A DNA stretch of 16,774 nucleotides from JAXGTO01 sp040774885. GTDB lineage: Bacteria; Actinomycetota; Coriobacteriia; Coriobacteriales; Eggerthellaceae. Under the pieces are notes generated by a model that saw only the letters and a list, made by a program, of their open reading frames with translations, was not told the origin of the DNA and ran no database searches. Of this stretch, positions 6,312 through 13,308 are shown piece by piece. The stretch lies in contig JAXGTO010000037.1 of assembly GCA_040774885.1 (NCBI GenBank), positions 1-16,774 of the forward strand, given 5' to 3'. Position 1 is the stretch's first letter; every line of letters begins with the position of its first letter. A program made the translations under genes and the position numbers.

Positions 6312-6950
6312 ATGCCTACAGTTTACGTTTATGTTCTGGACACCTTGGCCGACTGGGAGTTGGGATACGCTACCGCTGAATTGAATTCCAGGCGTTTCTT
6401 CAAAAAGGACGCACCGCGCGTGTCTTTGAAAACGGTCGGCAGTTCGAAAGAGCCCATCCATACCATGGGCGGACTGACGGTGATGCCTGATTGCCTGGTC
6501 GACGATGTAGCCGTGGAAAAAGATAGCGTGCTGTTGCTGCCGGGAGCCGATACATGGGGCGACCTCCGTCAGAAAGCGATCATCAAAAAGGCGGGCGCGC
6601 TCCTATCGGCGGGTGCTTTGGTAGGAGCAATCTGCGGTGCCACCACGGCTCTTGCTAATGCCGGACTCTTGGATCAACGTCCGCACACCAGCAATGGTCC
6701 AGGCTTTCTGGAGATGTTTGCGCCCGGTTACAAAGGGCAAGCCCACTATGTCGATCAGCCGTCTGTTGCAGACCGCAATCTGATCACCGCAGGGTCGACC
6801 GGCGGCCTGCTCTGGGCAAGGCAGATCGTAGAGTGCTTGGATGTATTCGAGTCAGACACGCTGGAATACTGGTACGAGTATTTCCGCACTGGAAAAGCCG
6901 AATGCTTCTATGCCCTCATGGATACCTTGCCCTCCCGCAACGAAAACTGA
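6312..6950 (+). CDS. DJ-1/PfpI family protein (class I glutamine amidotransferase-like)
   Basis: A 212-residue cytoplasmic protein of the DJ-1/ThiJ/PfpI superfamily. The conserved acidic residue is E16 (ADWELG), the strand SVLLLPGAD precedes the nucleophile elbow, and the nucleophile is C108 in GAICGATTALA. The downstream HTSNGPGFLE and GSTGGLLWARQIVE segments fit the fold. The family includes glyoxalases, chaperone-like deglycases, peptidases and amidotransferase-like enzymes, so the substrate cannot be read from the sequence. An in-frame ATG at 6300 overlaps the ribosome-binding site; GGAGGA (6302-6307) is well placed for the ATG at 6312 (MPTVYVYV). The gene lies 122 bp after the MerR gene on the same strand and may be part of its regulon, though a duplicated segment separates them. 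Confidence 0.88.
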   Translation: MPTVYVYVLDTLADWELGYATAELNSRRFFKKDAPRVSLKTVGSSKEPIHTMGGLTVMPDCLVDDVAVEKDSVLLLPGADTWGDLRQKAIIKKAGALLSAGALVGAICGATTALANAGLLDQRPHTSNGPGFLEMFAPGYKGQAHYVDQPSVADRNLITAGSTGGLLWARQIVECLDVFESDTLEYWYEYFRTGKAECFYALMDTLPSRNEN

Positions 6951-6954
6951 GGAG

Positions 6955-7057
6955 CGTGTCAGAGGGACGTGAGATTTGACACGTTTGTGTCAGAGGGACG
7001 TGAGATTTGGCACGTTTCGTGTCAGAGGCGTGTCAGAGGGACGTGAGATTTGGCACG
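6955..7057 (+). repeat. Three-copy cluster of ~29-bp dispersed repeat
   Basis: Copies at 6955-6983, 6986-7014 and 7029-7057, plus an 11-bp partial copy at 7018-7028, run in the same orientation. Each begins (C)GTGTCAGAGGGACGTGAG and ends ATTTG(A/G)CACG. The first copy has perfect 7-bp terminal inverted repeats, CGTGTCA and TGACACG, so each unit can fold back on itself. The unit length, intergenic location and clustering resemble REP-type elements. No transposase of the RAYT kind is in the window. Confidence 0.85.
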
Positions 7058-7091
7058 TTATCTGGAAAGCACGGCATCAAAACCTGCAAAA

Positions 7092-7202
7092 CATGTCAAA
7101 CCTCGCGTCCCCTCAGACTCGCCGACGACCGTCTCACGCAACTATTCGATGAGGCGCGTCATCAGGACCTGCAACGTGTCAAATCTCACGTCCCCTTAAC
7201 GC
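7092..7202 (-). repeat. Two further dispersed-repeat copies in opposite orientation
   Basis: The copy at 7175-7202 (CGTGTCAAATCTCACGTCCC then CTTAACGC) is in the opposite orientation to the 6955-7057 cluster. A degenerate copy at about 7092-7119 reads CATGTCAAACCTCGCGTCCC. Both are preceded by ACCTGCAA, so a slightly longer unit was probably duplicated. Confidence 0.7.
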
Positions 7203-7248
7203 ATTCGCACCTCCGGCACAATGCAGCACGCACCGCATTCGTCCGTTG

Positions 7249-7388
7249 CGGATTGCTCAAAAAGGCCGCCATTCTACGGATTTCAGGACAGATTCAGACG
7301 GTTTTTGCGAAAGCGCCGGCATAATGCCTGATGGCGACAATCCCCCATTCGCCAAAGTCGTAGAATGGCGGCCTTTTTGAGCAATCCG
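7249..7388. repeat. 29-bp perfect inverted repeat with 82-bp loop
   Basis: The arms at 7249-7277 and 7360-7388 are exact reverse complements over 29 bases (left arm begins CGGATTGCTCAAAAAGGCCG). The 82-bp centre (7278-7359) has no gene. Transcription through it would give a long stable hairpin. The arrangement resembles a miniature mobile element or a decayed insertion, but no target-site duplication is evident. The right arm overlaps the first 10 bases of the 89-bp tandem repeat. Confidence 0.85.
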
Positions 7389-7556
7389 TCTGGCTGCCGC
7401 CGTTCGATGCGCCCGACGCCCAACCGCACGTGCAAAGCGTGCCAAATCTCACGTCCCTCTGGCACATGAGCAATCCGTCTGGCTGCCGCCGTTCGACGCA
7501 CCCGACGCTCAACCGCTTGTGTAAAGCGTGCCAAATCTCGCTTCCCCCGGCACACC
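7379..7556. repeat. Two tandem 89-bp repeats, each ending in a dispersed-repeat copy
   Basis: The units 7379-7467 and 7468-7556 both begin GAGCAATCCGTCTGGCTGCC and are largely identical. Each carries one dispersed-repeat copy at its right end (7438-7465 and 7527-7554). The second copy is more diverged (CTCGCTTCCCCC for CTCACGTCCCTC). The second unit ends exactly where the lipoprotein stop codon begins (7557). Confidence 0.85.
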
Positions 7557-8285
7557 CTATGCGAAGACGAGCTCGCCGAAGTCTTGGGGGCGGTGGAAAT
7601 CGGGGGTTTCGCTTGTGACCGGATTCCACGATAGGTAGTGCTTCTGGACGGTCAGGTTGCCGCATTTGTAGAAGTTCGCACCTATCGTCGTGCCGGATTC
7701 AACGCTGAAATCCGGGTAGAGCGTGCGGATGAAATCGAAGGGGACCTGGTACTCGATTTCCCATCCGTCGTCGGTGTAAGTCGATGTGGCTTGCAAAACG
7801 CCATCTGCGGGCAACAGGCGCACGCGATTGTTGCGCTCCGTGCCGATTTCCATACGGGTGCAGCAGTTGGGATTCATCTCGATGTTCAGATACCGATCGT
7901 CACCGGAAACAGGAGCGAAGAAGAATTCCAGGCAGCTGTCTTCGTAGGGCTTCCCCTGCAGGTCATCGGCAGCGTATTCCGCACGGATATCCGCTTCCTG
8001 CGCCCACATGTGAACGTAGAGCGTGTCGTCGCTGCAGCACACTTGGGCATGGGCGGCGATGTCTACCGGATCGCCCCAGGGCTGATTGGAGATATCCAAG
8101 GTCGGAATCGTATCCCAATCAGGCGCACCCGCTACGTGGGTTACCGTGTAGCTGTTAGCGCCGTCCCCAGAATCTGAAGCCTGCCCGCTTGAACCGGAGA
8201 CATCCGCCGAAGAAGCAGCACACGAACAAAGCAGGCCCAGCAACGCCAGGCAAACCATCATGCATCCGATACGTTTCAGTTTCAT
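7557..8285 (-). CDS. Lipoprotein with CBM9-like carbohydrate-binding (DOMON-type) domain
   Basis: A 242-residue secreted lipoprotein. MKLKRIGCMMVCLALLGLLCSC is a lipoprotein signal peptide; C22 after L-C-S is the likely lipidated cysteine. A short Ser/Gly/Asp-rich linker follows. The rest resembles the carbohydrate-binding family 9-like domain (PWGDPVDIAAHAQVCCSDDT, YVHMWAQEADIRAEYAADDL, YEDSCLEFFFAP, RYLNIEMNPN, GWEIEYQVPFDFI). Members bind sugars or, in DOMON relatives, haem; no ligand can be assigned here. It would sit on the outer face of the cytoplasmic membrane. The frame is open upstream to 8543, but the ATG at 8285, after GGGGGGTG, is the only start that gives a signal peptide. The gene lies immediately downstream of, and on the same strand as, the surface-protein gene. 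Confidence 0.85.
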   Translation of the reverse strand: MKLKRIGCMMVCLALLGLLCSCAASSADVSGSSGQASDSGDGANSYTVTHVAGAPDWDTIPTLDISNQPWGDPVDIAAHAQVCCSDDTLYVHMWAQEADIRAEYAADDLQGKPYEDSCLEFFFAPVSGDDRYLNIEMNPNCCTRMEIGTERNNRVRLLPADGVLQATSTYTDDGWEIEYQVPFDFIRTLYPDFSVESGTTIGANFYKCGNLTVQKHYLSWNPVTSETPDFHRPQDFGELVFA

Positions 8286-8458
8286 TTTGCACCCCCCTAC
8301 CCCGCTTGTCTTCGCAAGCACCCAGTGCCAAAGAGATGCGGTGTTTGACACGTTGCCCAGACCTTCCCAGCGCAAAACGTGCCTGATACCACATCCTCTT
8401 GATACGCGCGTCCTTGACGCATTCCCATCGGCGAAGACGCCGCAAGACGCAAAGCGTG
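8286..8458. other. Intergenic region with degenerate repeat copies
   Basis: There is no gene here. A degenerate copy of the dispersed repeat is seen at about 8378-8408 (CGTGCCTGATACCACATCCT then CTTGATACGCG). A better copy starting at 8455 runs into the 3' end of the surface-protein gene. GCTTG (8304-8308) and CAAGC (8315-8319) could form a small hairpin 18 bp upstream of the lipoprotein start. Confidence 0.5.
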
Positions 8459-8483
8459 TCAGACCTCGCGCCCCTTTGACGCG
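8455..8483 (-). repeat. Dispersed repeat copy overlapping the surface-protein stop codon
   Basis: CGTGTCAGACCTCGCGCCCC followed by TTTGACGCG matches the dispersed family, with CGTGTCA and TTGACGCG ends. It includes the stop codon (8459-8461) and encodes the last residues, SKGREV, of the surface protein. This is the only copy seen overlapping a convincing coding sequence. Confidence 0.7.
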
Positions 8484-11443
8484 CTGCGAATTGCAATCAG
8501 GGCGCCGGCCGCCAGGCAAAGCACCAAGGCCACAATCAGCCAAGCGCTGTCGCCCGTGGGCGGAAGCGCGCTGCTCTGCGTTGCGGCCTTTACAGGCTGC
8601 GCATTCGCGGGCTGCGCCGCATTCGCGGGCTGCGTCGATGCCGGCTTCAAGAGCGCCGTCTCATGCGCAGGGAGCACCTTCTGCCCCGTGAATTCCACCC
8701 AACCGAACGGGTCGACTTCGCCATCGGCTATCCACACGAGCTGCCCCGTGGCAGGATCGAGGTAATACCACGAAACGGTCTGGCCCGCATAGCTGTCGCC
8801 CACGAACATGAGGATGCTCATATCTGCAGGCCATTCGCCTGGTTGATAGTTGAAATGGACGCTGTGGATCAGGCGGTCGCCCACCATTCCGTAGAAAACG
8901 GCGTGCTCGGGGTCGGTGTCGTAGCGCGTCCCGAAATCGTAGACATCCACACCATCCACCTGATGGATGGTGGTCTTCTTGTAGACCATCTGGCCCGTTT
9001 CGAAGACGAACACGACGCCCTGGCCTTTGAACAAGGAAGAAAGATAGATCGTGGCGTTGTCGGTGGTCCCATACTTCGCGTAAGAGGCCGCCATGGATTT
9101 CATTGTCCCGGTGGCGAGCGACGAAGACCAGGAATCTCCCACCAAGTCGACGCCGTCGGACAAGATGATCGTCATGCGATTCAGGCCCACGAGCGACTGC
9201 ATCATCTCGCGCGTCATCTTCAGATGCCCGTCCGCCGGGTCGAAGCCCACGATAAGGTAGACGACGTCTTGGCCCAGGTCATCCCATTTGATGTACTCGT
9301 CGGTAAGATACAGGCGTCCGTCGGTCACGTAGATGTAAGGATGGCTGGCCATGTCGCCCGCATCGAACGCAGCCACTTGCGTGCCGGGCGCGCGCTTGCC
9401 CGCCGCGATCTTCTGCTTCGGCGCAATGGCTATCACGCCCGCCTCGGTCGGCGTCGAACCGACGTAAAGCGCCATCGAATTCTTGGCGTTGTTGAACCCG
9501 TAAGCAGTGGTCGTGCCGCCGGTGATGGTGATGGTGCCTGCTTGCGTGTAGCCGCCGCTCGCGTCGGTGGTGCCGGCATGCATGCCGATTGCAGTCGAAT
9601 CGGAAGCCTTGATGTCGGCCAGAGCAACCACGATGCCGCCGATGATGGTGATGGACGTGCCGGCGTGTATTCCGATGAACTCGTTGTTCGTGCCCCCTGT
9701 GGCGGTATCGAACGCGAAAGCGTTGACGGTGCCGTTGGCAATGTCGATGCGCTTGGCGGCGGTAAGGGCATAGCCCTTCTTGTTATGCGAGTTCAGGAAG
9801 CTGATCTCTCCTAAGATGTCCAGGTAATCCTGAAGCGTCTTGGCACTCTTCCATTCCTTCGTTATCTTCTGCCAGTCGATGCTGCTCGTATCCACCTTGC
9901 CGGTGGCAAACGCGTTAACCACGCCGCCGGTTATATAGATGTTGCCCGCACCGGGCGCTCCGTCGGCAACGGCGCTTGCCCCGATGTAGGCTCCGAGGGC
10001 GTCGAGGGTGCCTCCCTTTACGCGGAGATTGCCGTGGGCGACGACGAGCCCGCTTGTAAGAGGACCGACCGCCTGCAGCATTCCGCTGGAAATGACCGCG
10101 TCGCCGCTGTCGACGTAAACCGCCGCGTCATCGCCCATGAGCCCGACCGCCACCGCCTGGTTGGTGCCGCCGGAGACATTCAATCCGTTGCCGGCATACA
10201 GACCATAGATGGCCTTCGTGGGCTTGCCGCTGGAATTGCTTTCCATGAGTCCCAAGAACTGGTTGGTGCCGCCGGAAATGTTCACCACCCCGTCGCAAAG
10301 CAGGCCGCTGCCGAAAAGCCCCATGAACAGGTTGTCGCCGCCGGAAATGGTGGTGCCACCCGCCACCCGGACCCCGTCCTCGTTGATGGACATGAACTGA
10401 TTCGTCCCTTTGGAAACGGCCAGATTGCCATCCACCACCACACCGGGGCGTTCGGCCATATTCACCAGCGTTATGCCGCCGTCTGTTTTGATGGCAAGAT
10501 CGCCGGAGATCCCGATACGCCCGACCATCACGAGGTTCGATCCCTTTATGCCGCCGATGGTGAGCGAATCATCCGTGGTATCGCCAACGCGGATGGCATA
10601 GTCGTCGACGCCGCTGCCCGCCGTGATGTTGGACCCCGAAGCGGACTTCAGATAGATGATGAAGCTGCCGCCCAGTCCGCGCGCCACTATCGTGGACCAT
10701 GTCCCCGACCCGAGCGTGAGGGTGTTGGTGGAAACCAGATACGAAGCGTTGCCGACGGTCCAATCGCGAGCGGTTCCGTTGAAGAAGACGTCTTTGCCCA
10801 CAAGCAGGTACTGGGTGGTTGCCGCCGCCTGCACCGCACCGGCAGGCGTTGCAACGGCCGCCGCGGCGGTTGCAGAAGGTGTTTGCGAAACGGGAGTTGC
10901 GGACGTTGCAGCCGTCGCTGACGAAGCGGCATCCGTTGCCTGGGCTGGGTCCGCTGGATTCGCCGGGTCCGCTGGGTCCGCTGGGTCCGTCGGGGTCGTC
11001 GGGGTCGTCGGGGCCGCTGGGTCCGCTGGGGTCGTCGGGGCCGCTGGGTCCGCTGGGGTCGTCGACGCTCCTTCTCCGCCGACCGATACGGCTGCGTCAG
11101 GCGCATCGGACGCCTTGCTGCCATCGGTATCCGCTGTTTCCGGAGCCGTGGTTGCAGCACCGGGAGCAGTGCCGTCTGCAACCGCACCGTCCGTGCTTGG
11201 CGGAGTTGCATGATCAGCTGGGGCAGAAACCGCCGCGGTCGCACCGCTGTTTCCAACGCTGCCGACGCCATCGGCCGCATCCGCGATGACAGCGCCCGTC
11301 GCATTCCCCGCGCCGCCTTGCGAATCGCTGCCCTCGGGTGCCGCCGCAAACGCCTGCCCCGCCACACAGCAGCAAAGCAAGGCAGAAGCAAATGCAAGCA
11401 TGCAGAACGCCGAGATCCTTGGATGTCTGACGAATGAAACCAT
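8459..11443 (-). CDS. LPXTG-type cell-wall-anchored surface protein, beta-helix-like
   Basis: A 994-residue exported protein. Residues 1-34 are a signal peptide (ISAFCMLAFASALLCCCVAG, cleavage near AFA-AAPEG). Residues ~35-127 are low-complexity Ala/Asp/Thr; ~127-167 are a Pro/Thr/Asp-rich linker encoded by 9-bp tandem repeats. Residues ~200-680 contain recurring Gly-rich rungs such as ISGGTNQF, VSGGTNQ, ITGGVVNAF and ITGGTTTAYG, the look of a right-handed beta-helix or carbohydrate-binding domain as in Cthe_2159-like proteins. A globular region follows (YIKWDDLGQDVVYLIVGFDP, YLDPATGQLVWIADGEVDPF). The C-terminus has LPPTG (960-964), a hydrophobic helix and a positive tail (SASKGREV), a sortase signal. 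The ATG at 11443 follows GAGAGGAAGG. Ligand unknown; a role in adhesion or polysaccharide binding is inferred. Confidence 0.9.
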   Translation of the reverse strand: MVSFVRHPRISAFCMLAFASALLCCCVAGQAFAAAPEGSDSQGGAGNATGAVIADAADGVGSVGNSGATAAVSAPADHATPPSTDGAVADGTAPGAATTAPETADTDGSKASDAPDAAVSVGGEGASTTPADPAAPTTPADPAAPTTPTTPTDPADPADPANPADPAQATDAASSATAATSATPVSQTPSATAAAAVATPAGAVQAAATTQYLLVGKDVFFNGTARDWTVGNASYLVSTNTLTLGSGTWSTIVARGLGGSFIIYLKSASGSNITAGSGVDDYAIRVGDTTDDSLTIGGIKGSNLVMVGRIGISGDLAIKTDGGITLVNMAERPGVVVDGNLAVSKGTNQFMSINEDGVRVAGGTTISGGDNLFMGLFGSGLLCDGVVNISGGTNQFLGLMESNSSGKPTKAIYGLYAGNGLNVSGGTNQAVAVGLMGDDAAVYVDSGDAVISSGMLQAVGPLTSGLVVAHGNLRVKGGTLDALGAYIGASAVADGAPGAGNIYITGGVVNAFATGKVDTSSIDWQKITKEWKSAKTLQDYLDILGEISFLNSHNKKGYALTAAKRIDIANGTVNAFAFDTATGGTNNEFIGIHAGTSITIIGGIVVALADIKASDSTAIGMHAGTTDASGGYTQAGTITITGGTTTAYGFNNAKNSMALYVGSTPTEAGVIAIAPKQKIAAGKRAPGTQVAAFDAGDMASHPYIYVTDGRLYLTDEYIKWDDLGQDVVYLIVGFDPADGHLKMTREMMQSLVGLNRMTIILSDGVDLVGDSWSSSLATGTMKSMAASYAKYGTTDNATIYLSSLFKGQGVVFVFETGQMVYKKTTIHQVDGVDVYDFGTRYDTDPEHAVFYGMVGDRLIHSVHFNYQPGEWPADMSILMFVGDSYAGQTVSWYYLDPATGQLVWIADGEVDPFGWVEFTGQKVLPAHETALLKPASTQPANAAQPANAQPVKAATQSSALPPTGDSAWLIVALVLCLAAGALIAIRSASKGREV
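10943..11062 (-). repeat. 9-bp tandem repeats encoding a Pro/Ala/Asp/Thr linker
   Basis: Variants of GTCCGCTGG and GTCGTCGGG recur with a 9-bp period on the plus strand and encode PAD, AAP, TTP and TDP triplets in the surface protein (about residues 127-167). Such stretches expand and contract by slippage, so the linker length is likely to vary between strains. Confidence 0.8.
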
Positions 11444-11482
11444 GGCCCTTCCTCTCCCGCATTTTCCACGGAGCGGTCCCCC

Positions 11483-11503
11483 ACCAAAGTTTGGTTCAGT
11501 ATA
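11483..11503 (-). promoter_or_regulatory. Candidate -10 box and palindrome upstream of surface-protein gene
   Basis: On the minus strand TATACT (11498-11503) could be a -10 box about 55 bp before the surface-protein start. The 13-bp palindrome ACCAAAGTTTGGT (11483-11495) lies where transcription would begin. A second ACCAA follows TATACT on the plus strand, giving further partial symmetry. No good -35 box is seen, so a regulator may be required. Low to moderate confidence. Confidence 0.4.
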
Positions 11504-11591
11504 CCAAGCGCACCGAGGTCATGGTGCTGAATTAGGCCAAGCCGCGCGTTTGGTCGCGGAGTGGCTAAATGCGCGCCGCACGTGTCAGGAG

Positions 11592-11688
11592 CGCATGCCA
11601 GGGAGACATGGGATTTGGCACGATTTCCAAGGGACGCGCCGTCGTAATGGCTGCGAATTGCGTCAAATCCCACGTCCCCCTGACACGC
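11592..11688. repeat. Head-to-head pair of dispersed-repeat copies
   Basis: A copy at 11592-11622 (GCATGCCAGGGAGACATGGG then ATTTGGCACG) and an opposite-orientation copy at 11660-11688 (GCGTCAAATCCCACGTCCCC then CTGACACGC) are separated by 37 bp. Together they could form a long imperfect hairpin. Both carry GGGATTT where most other copies have GAGATTT, so the two arms match each other better than they match the rest of the family. Confidence 0.75.
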
Positions 11689-11693
11689 GTGCT

Positions 11694-11749
11694 GGCACAC
11701 CCGCATCCCCCTGACGCACACGTTCCCCCGGCACACCCGCATCCCCTTG
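11694..11749 (+). repeat. Short C-rich direct repeat
   Basis: GGCACACCCGCATCCCCCTG (11694-11713) recurs at 11730-11749 with one mismatch. The units are built from fragments of the dispersed-repeat terminus (TGACGCACAC, CCGGCACACC), so this looks like a decayed tail of the neighbouring repeat cluster. Confidence 0.6.
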
Positions 11750-11872
11750 GCACACCCCGACTTATCTTGCGCTTAGCGTGGACTGATTGTACTTTTCGGC
11801 GATTCCGCATGAGCCGCCTTCGGTTTTTGACTATAAGTCAGTCAAGCCAGGAAACCGGATAGGAGGATGCCT

Positions 11873-13183
11873 ATGAAGCGAATCGCCAATCGCGTCGTGT
11901 TGATTCTGGCGTTCTTTGCAAGCGCTGCACTCTCCTGCTTCTTCGAGGCCTACCTGCAGATATCGATTGCAATCATCTGCCTTCTTGCCGCATCTTGCCT
12001 GCTTGAAAGAAGCGGCAAGGCGAAGCTCGTGCTTGCGGCATCGGTGGCCGTAGCGCTCATCGCGGCTTCCCTCGTCGATCGCTTTTCCGTGCAAATGATT
12101 GCCGGGCTTCTTTCCATGGCGGTGCTGAATGTCCTGATCATCCTGAATGTTAGTTCCTCAAGAAAAACGCTGGGGCGAAAACGCCCCTGGGCGAAACGCG
12201 CGGTTGGAATTACCGGGTGGGTACTCGATGCCATCGTCTTCCTTTTCGCCCTATTGTTCTTCGTCCTCCCGTTTTGCGCAGATGGCGTTGCCGCCCAGAT
12301 GACAGGCACCACCGCAGAATCGTCCCAGGCAAAGACGGTGAATGTGGAAACGAGAGACGACGGCGTGACGGTGACCGGCGACTTGGAATATCCCTCTTCC
12401 TATTCGAACAACTATCTGACCGTCTATGCGACTTCGGAATCCGAAGGCACCGTTTTCTACATCCACGGCGGCGGATATGTCAGCGGAAGCAAAGATTCAG
12501 AATACGAGCAGCCGATCATCGATGAATGGCTTGCGGCTGGTTTCAACGTGGTCGCGGTCGACTATGCTCTCGCTCCCGAAAATCGTTATCCCGCCCAAGT
12601 TACGGAGTGCAACGATGCGCTGGCATACGTCATAGACAATGCGGGCGATTTCGGAATCGATGCCAGCAAGATAGTGATCTGCGGAGACTCTGCCGGCGGG
12701 CAGATCGCAGGACAGCTCACCAACCTGCAAACCAACGAGGATTACGCCTCGTCCATGGGCATCGAACCGGCTATGCAGAACGGCTTGAAGCCAGCAGGAT
12801 TCATGTCGATGTGCGGGCTCCTGAGCACGCAGGATTGCGGGCATACGGGATTCCCCCTCACCAACGTCTTCTTCAACCTCTGCGGAATAGTCGAGTTCGA
12901 TGACGTCGACTACGCAAGCGACAGCGGAGCCGAGCAGTCGTCGGTGCTCGCCCATGCGACGGCCGACTTCCCCGCGACATACCTCAGCGATGGGAACGTG
13001 GGAACCTTCACGTCGCAAGGAAAGGAGTTCGAACAGAAGCTGGAAGACCTCGGCGTTTCGGTGACGTCGAACTTCCCCGAATCACCGACCCTCTTTCATA
13101 TCTGGGAATTCTCCCTGGATACCGAATCGGGAGCAGACAACGTCAAAGGGCAGGTGGCGTTCCTCCACTCGTGCGTCGAATGA
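11873..13183 (+). CDS. Membrane-anchored alpha/beta hydrolase (hormone-sensitive-lipase-type esterase)
   Basis: A 436-residue protein with about five N-terminal hydrophobic segments (residues ~7-135) followed by an alpha/beta-hydrolase domain. The oxyanion motif HGGG (198-201) and the nucleophile elbow GDSAGG (271-276, S273) define the HSL/alpha-beta hydrolase-3 group. D373 (LSDGN) and H409 (FHIW) fit as the other catalytic residues. The VDYALAPENRYPAQ stretch between motifs is typical. It should hydrolyse short-chain or lipid-like esters; the side of the membrane is not certain, although five helices after a positive N-terminus would place the enzyme domain outside. A first ATG at 11867 abuts AGGAGG (11861-11866), so the ATG at 11873 is preferred. 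Fusion of an HSL-type domain to a multi-pass anchor is uncommon. Confidence 0.9.
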   Translation: MKRIANRVVLILAFFASAALSCFFEAYLQISIAIICLLAASCLLERSGKAKLVLAASVAVALIAASLVDRFSVQMIAGLLSMAVLNVLIILNVSSSRKTLGRKRPWAKRAVGITGWVLDAIVFLFALLFFVLPFCADGVAAQMTGTTAESSQAKTVNVETRDDGVTVTGDLEYPSSYSNNYLTVYATSESEGTVFYIHGGGYVSGSKDSEYEQPIIDEWLAAGFNVVAVDYALAPENRYPAQVTECNDALAYVIDNAGDFGIDASKIVICGDSAGGQIAGQLTNLQTNEDYASSMGIEPAMQNGLKPAGFMSMCGLLSTQDCGHTGFPLTNVFFNLCGIVEFDDVDYASDSGAEQSSVLAHATADFPATYLSDGNVGTFTSQGKEFEQKLEDLGVSVTSNFPESPTLFHIWEFSLDTESGADNVKGQVAFLHSCVE

Positions 13184-13308
13184 GCCACGTTTGGAGAGAA
13201 CGTCGTCGCGTGCCCATTCGCTTTCAGGGAGAGTTCAGGAATATCCGTCAGAATACGCGCAAGCTCGGATGCGGGCGTCGATTCGATTTGGAAAGGCACT
13301 AATCTCGC

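Larger units (their letters stand above)
6951..7556. repeat. Repeat-rich non-coding region between DJ-1 and lipoprotein genes
   Basis: About 600 bp without a credible gene. It holds at least five clear copies of the ~29-bp dispersed repeat in both orientations, a 29-bp perfect inverted repeat and an 89-bp tandem duplication, each listed separately. Several minus-strand open frames cross it, but their proteins are Arg/Ala/His-rich translations of the repeats and do not resemble anything functional. Confidence 0.75.
11444..11872. other. Intergenic region with second dispersed-repeat cluster
   Basis: About 430 bp without a gene. It contains the 5' region of the surface-protein gene, an inverted pair of dispersed-repeat copies (11592-11622, 11660-11688), a short C-rich direct repeat (11694-11749) and the promoter region of the esterase gene. 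The TGACT-ATA-AGTCA symmetry at 11828-11840, extended to TTGACT...AGTCAA (11827-11845), lies 28 bp before the esterase start and may be an operator. Confidence 0.6.

Noticed and set aside
6955..7057. Possible CRISPR array
   Set aside because: The repeat units are only 2-14 bp apart, with no unique spacers of even length and no cas genes; copies occur in both orientations elsewhere.
7257..7665. Three overlapping minus-strand open frames of 62 to 123 residues
   Set aside because: They are translations of the inverted repeat, the tandem 89-bp units and the lipoprotein 3' end; composition is Arg/Ala-rich and frames change between repeat units.
8663..9814. 383-residue plus-strand open frame inside the surface-protein gene
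   Set aside because: Antisense to the LPPTG protein, whose signal peptide, rungs and sorting signal prove the minus strand is coding; no ribosome-binding site or domain is seen.
10034..11213. Plus-strand open frames of 295 and 185 residues in the surface-protein gene
   Set aside because: They are shadows of the low-complexity 5' part of the minus-strand gene; the Gly/Val/Ala or Gly/Pro repeats come from the 9-bp tandem array.
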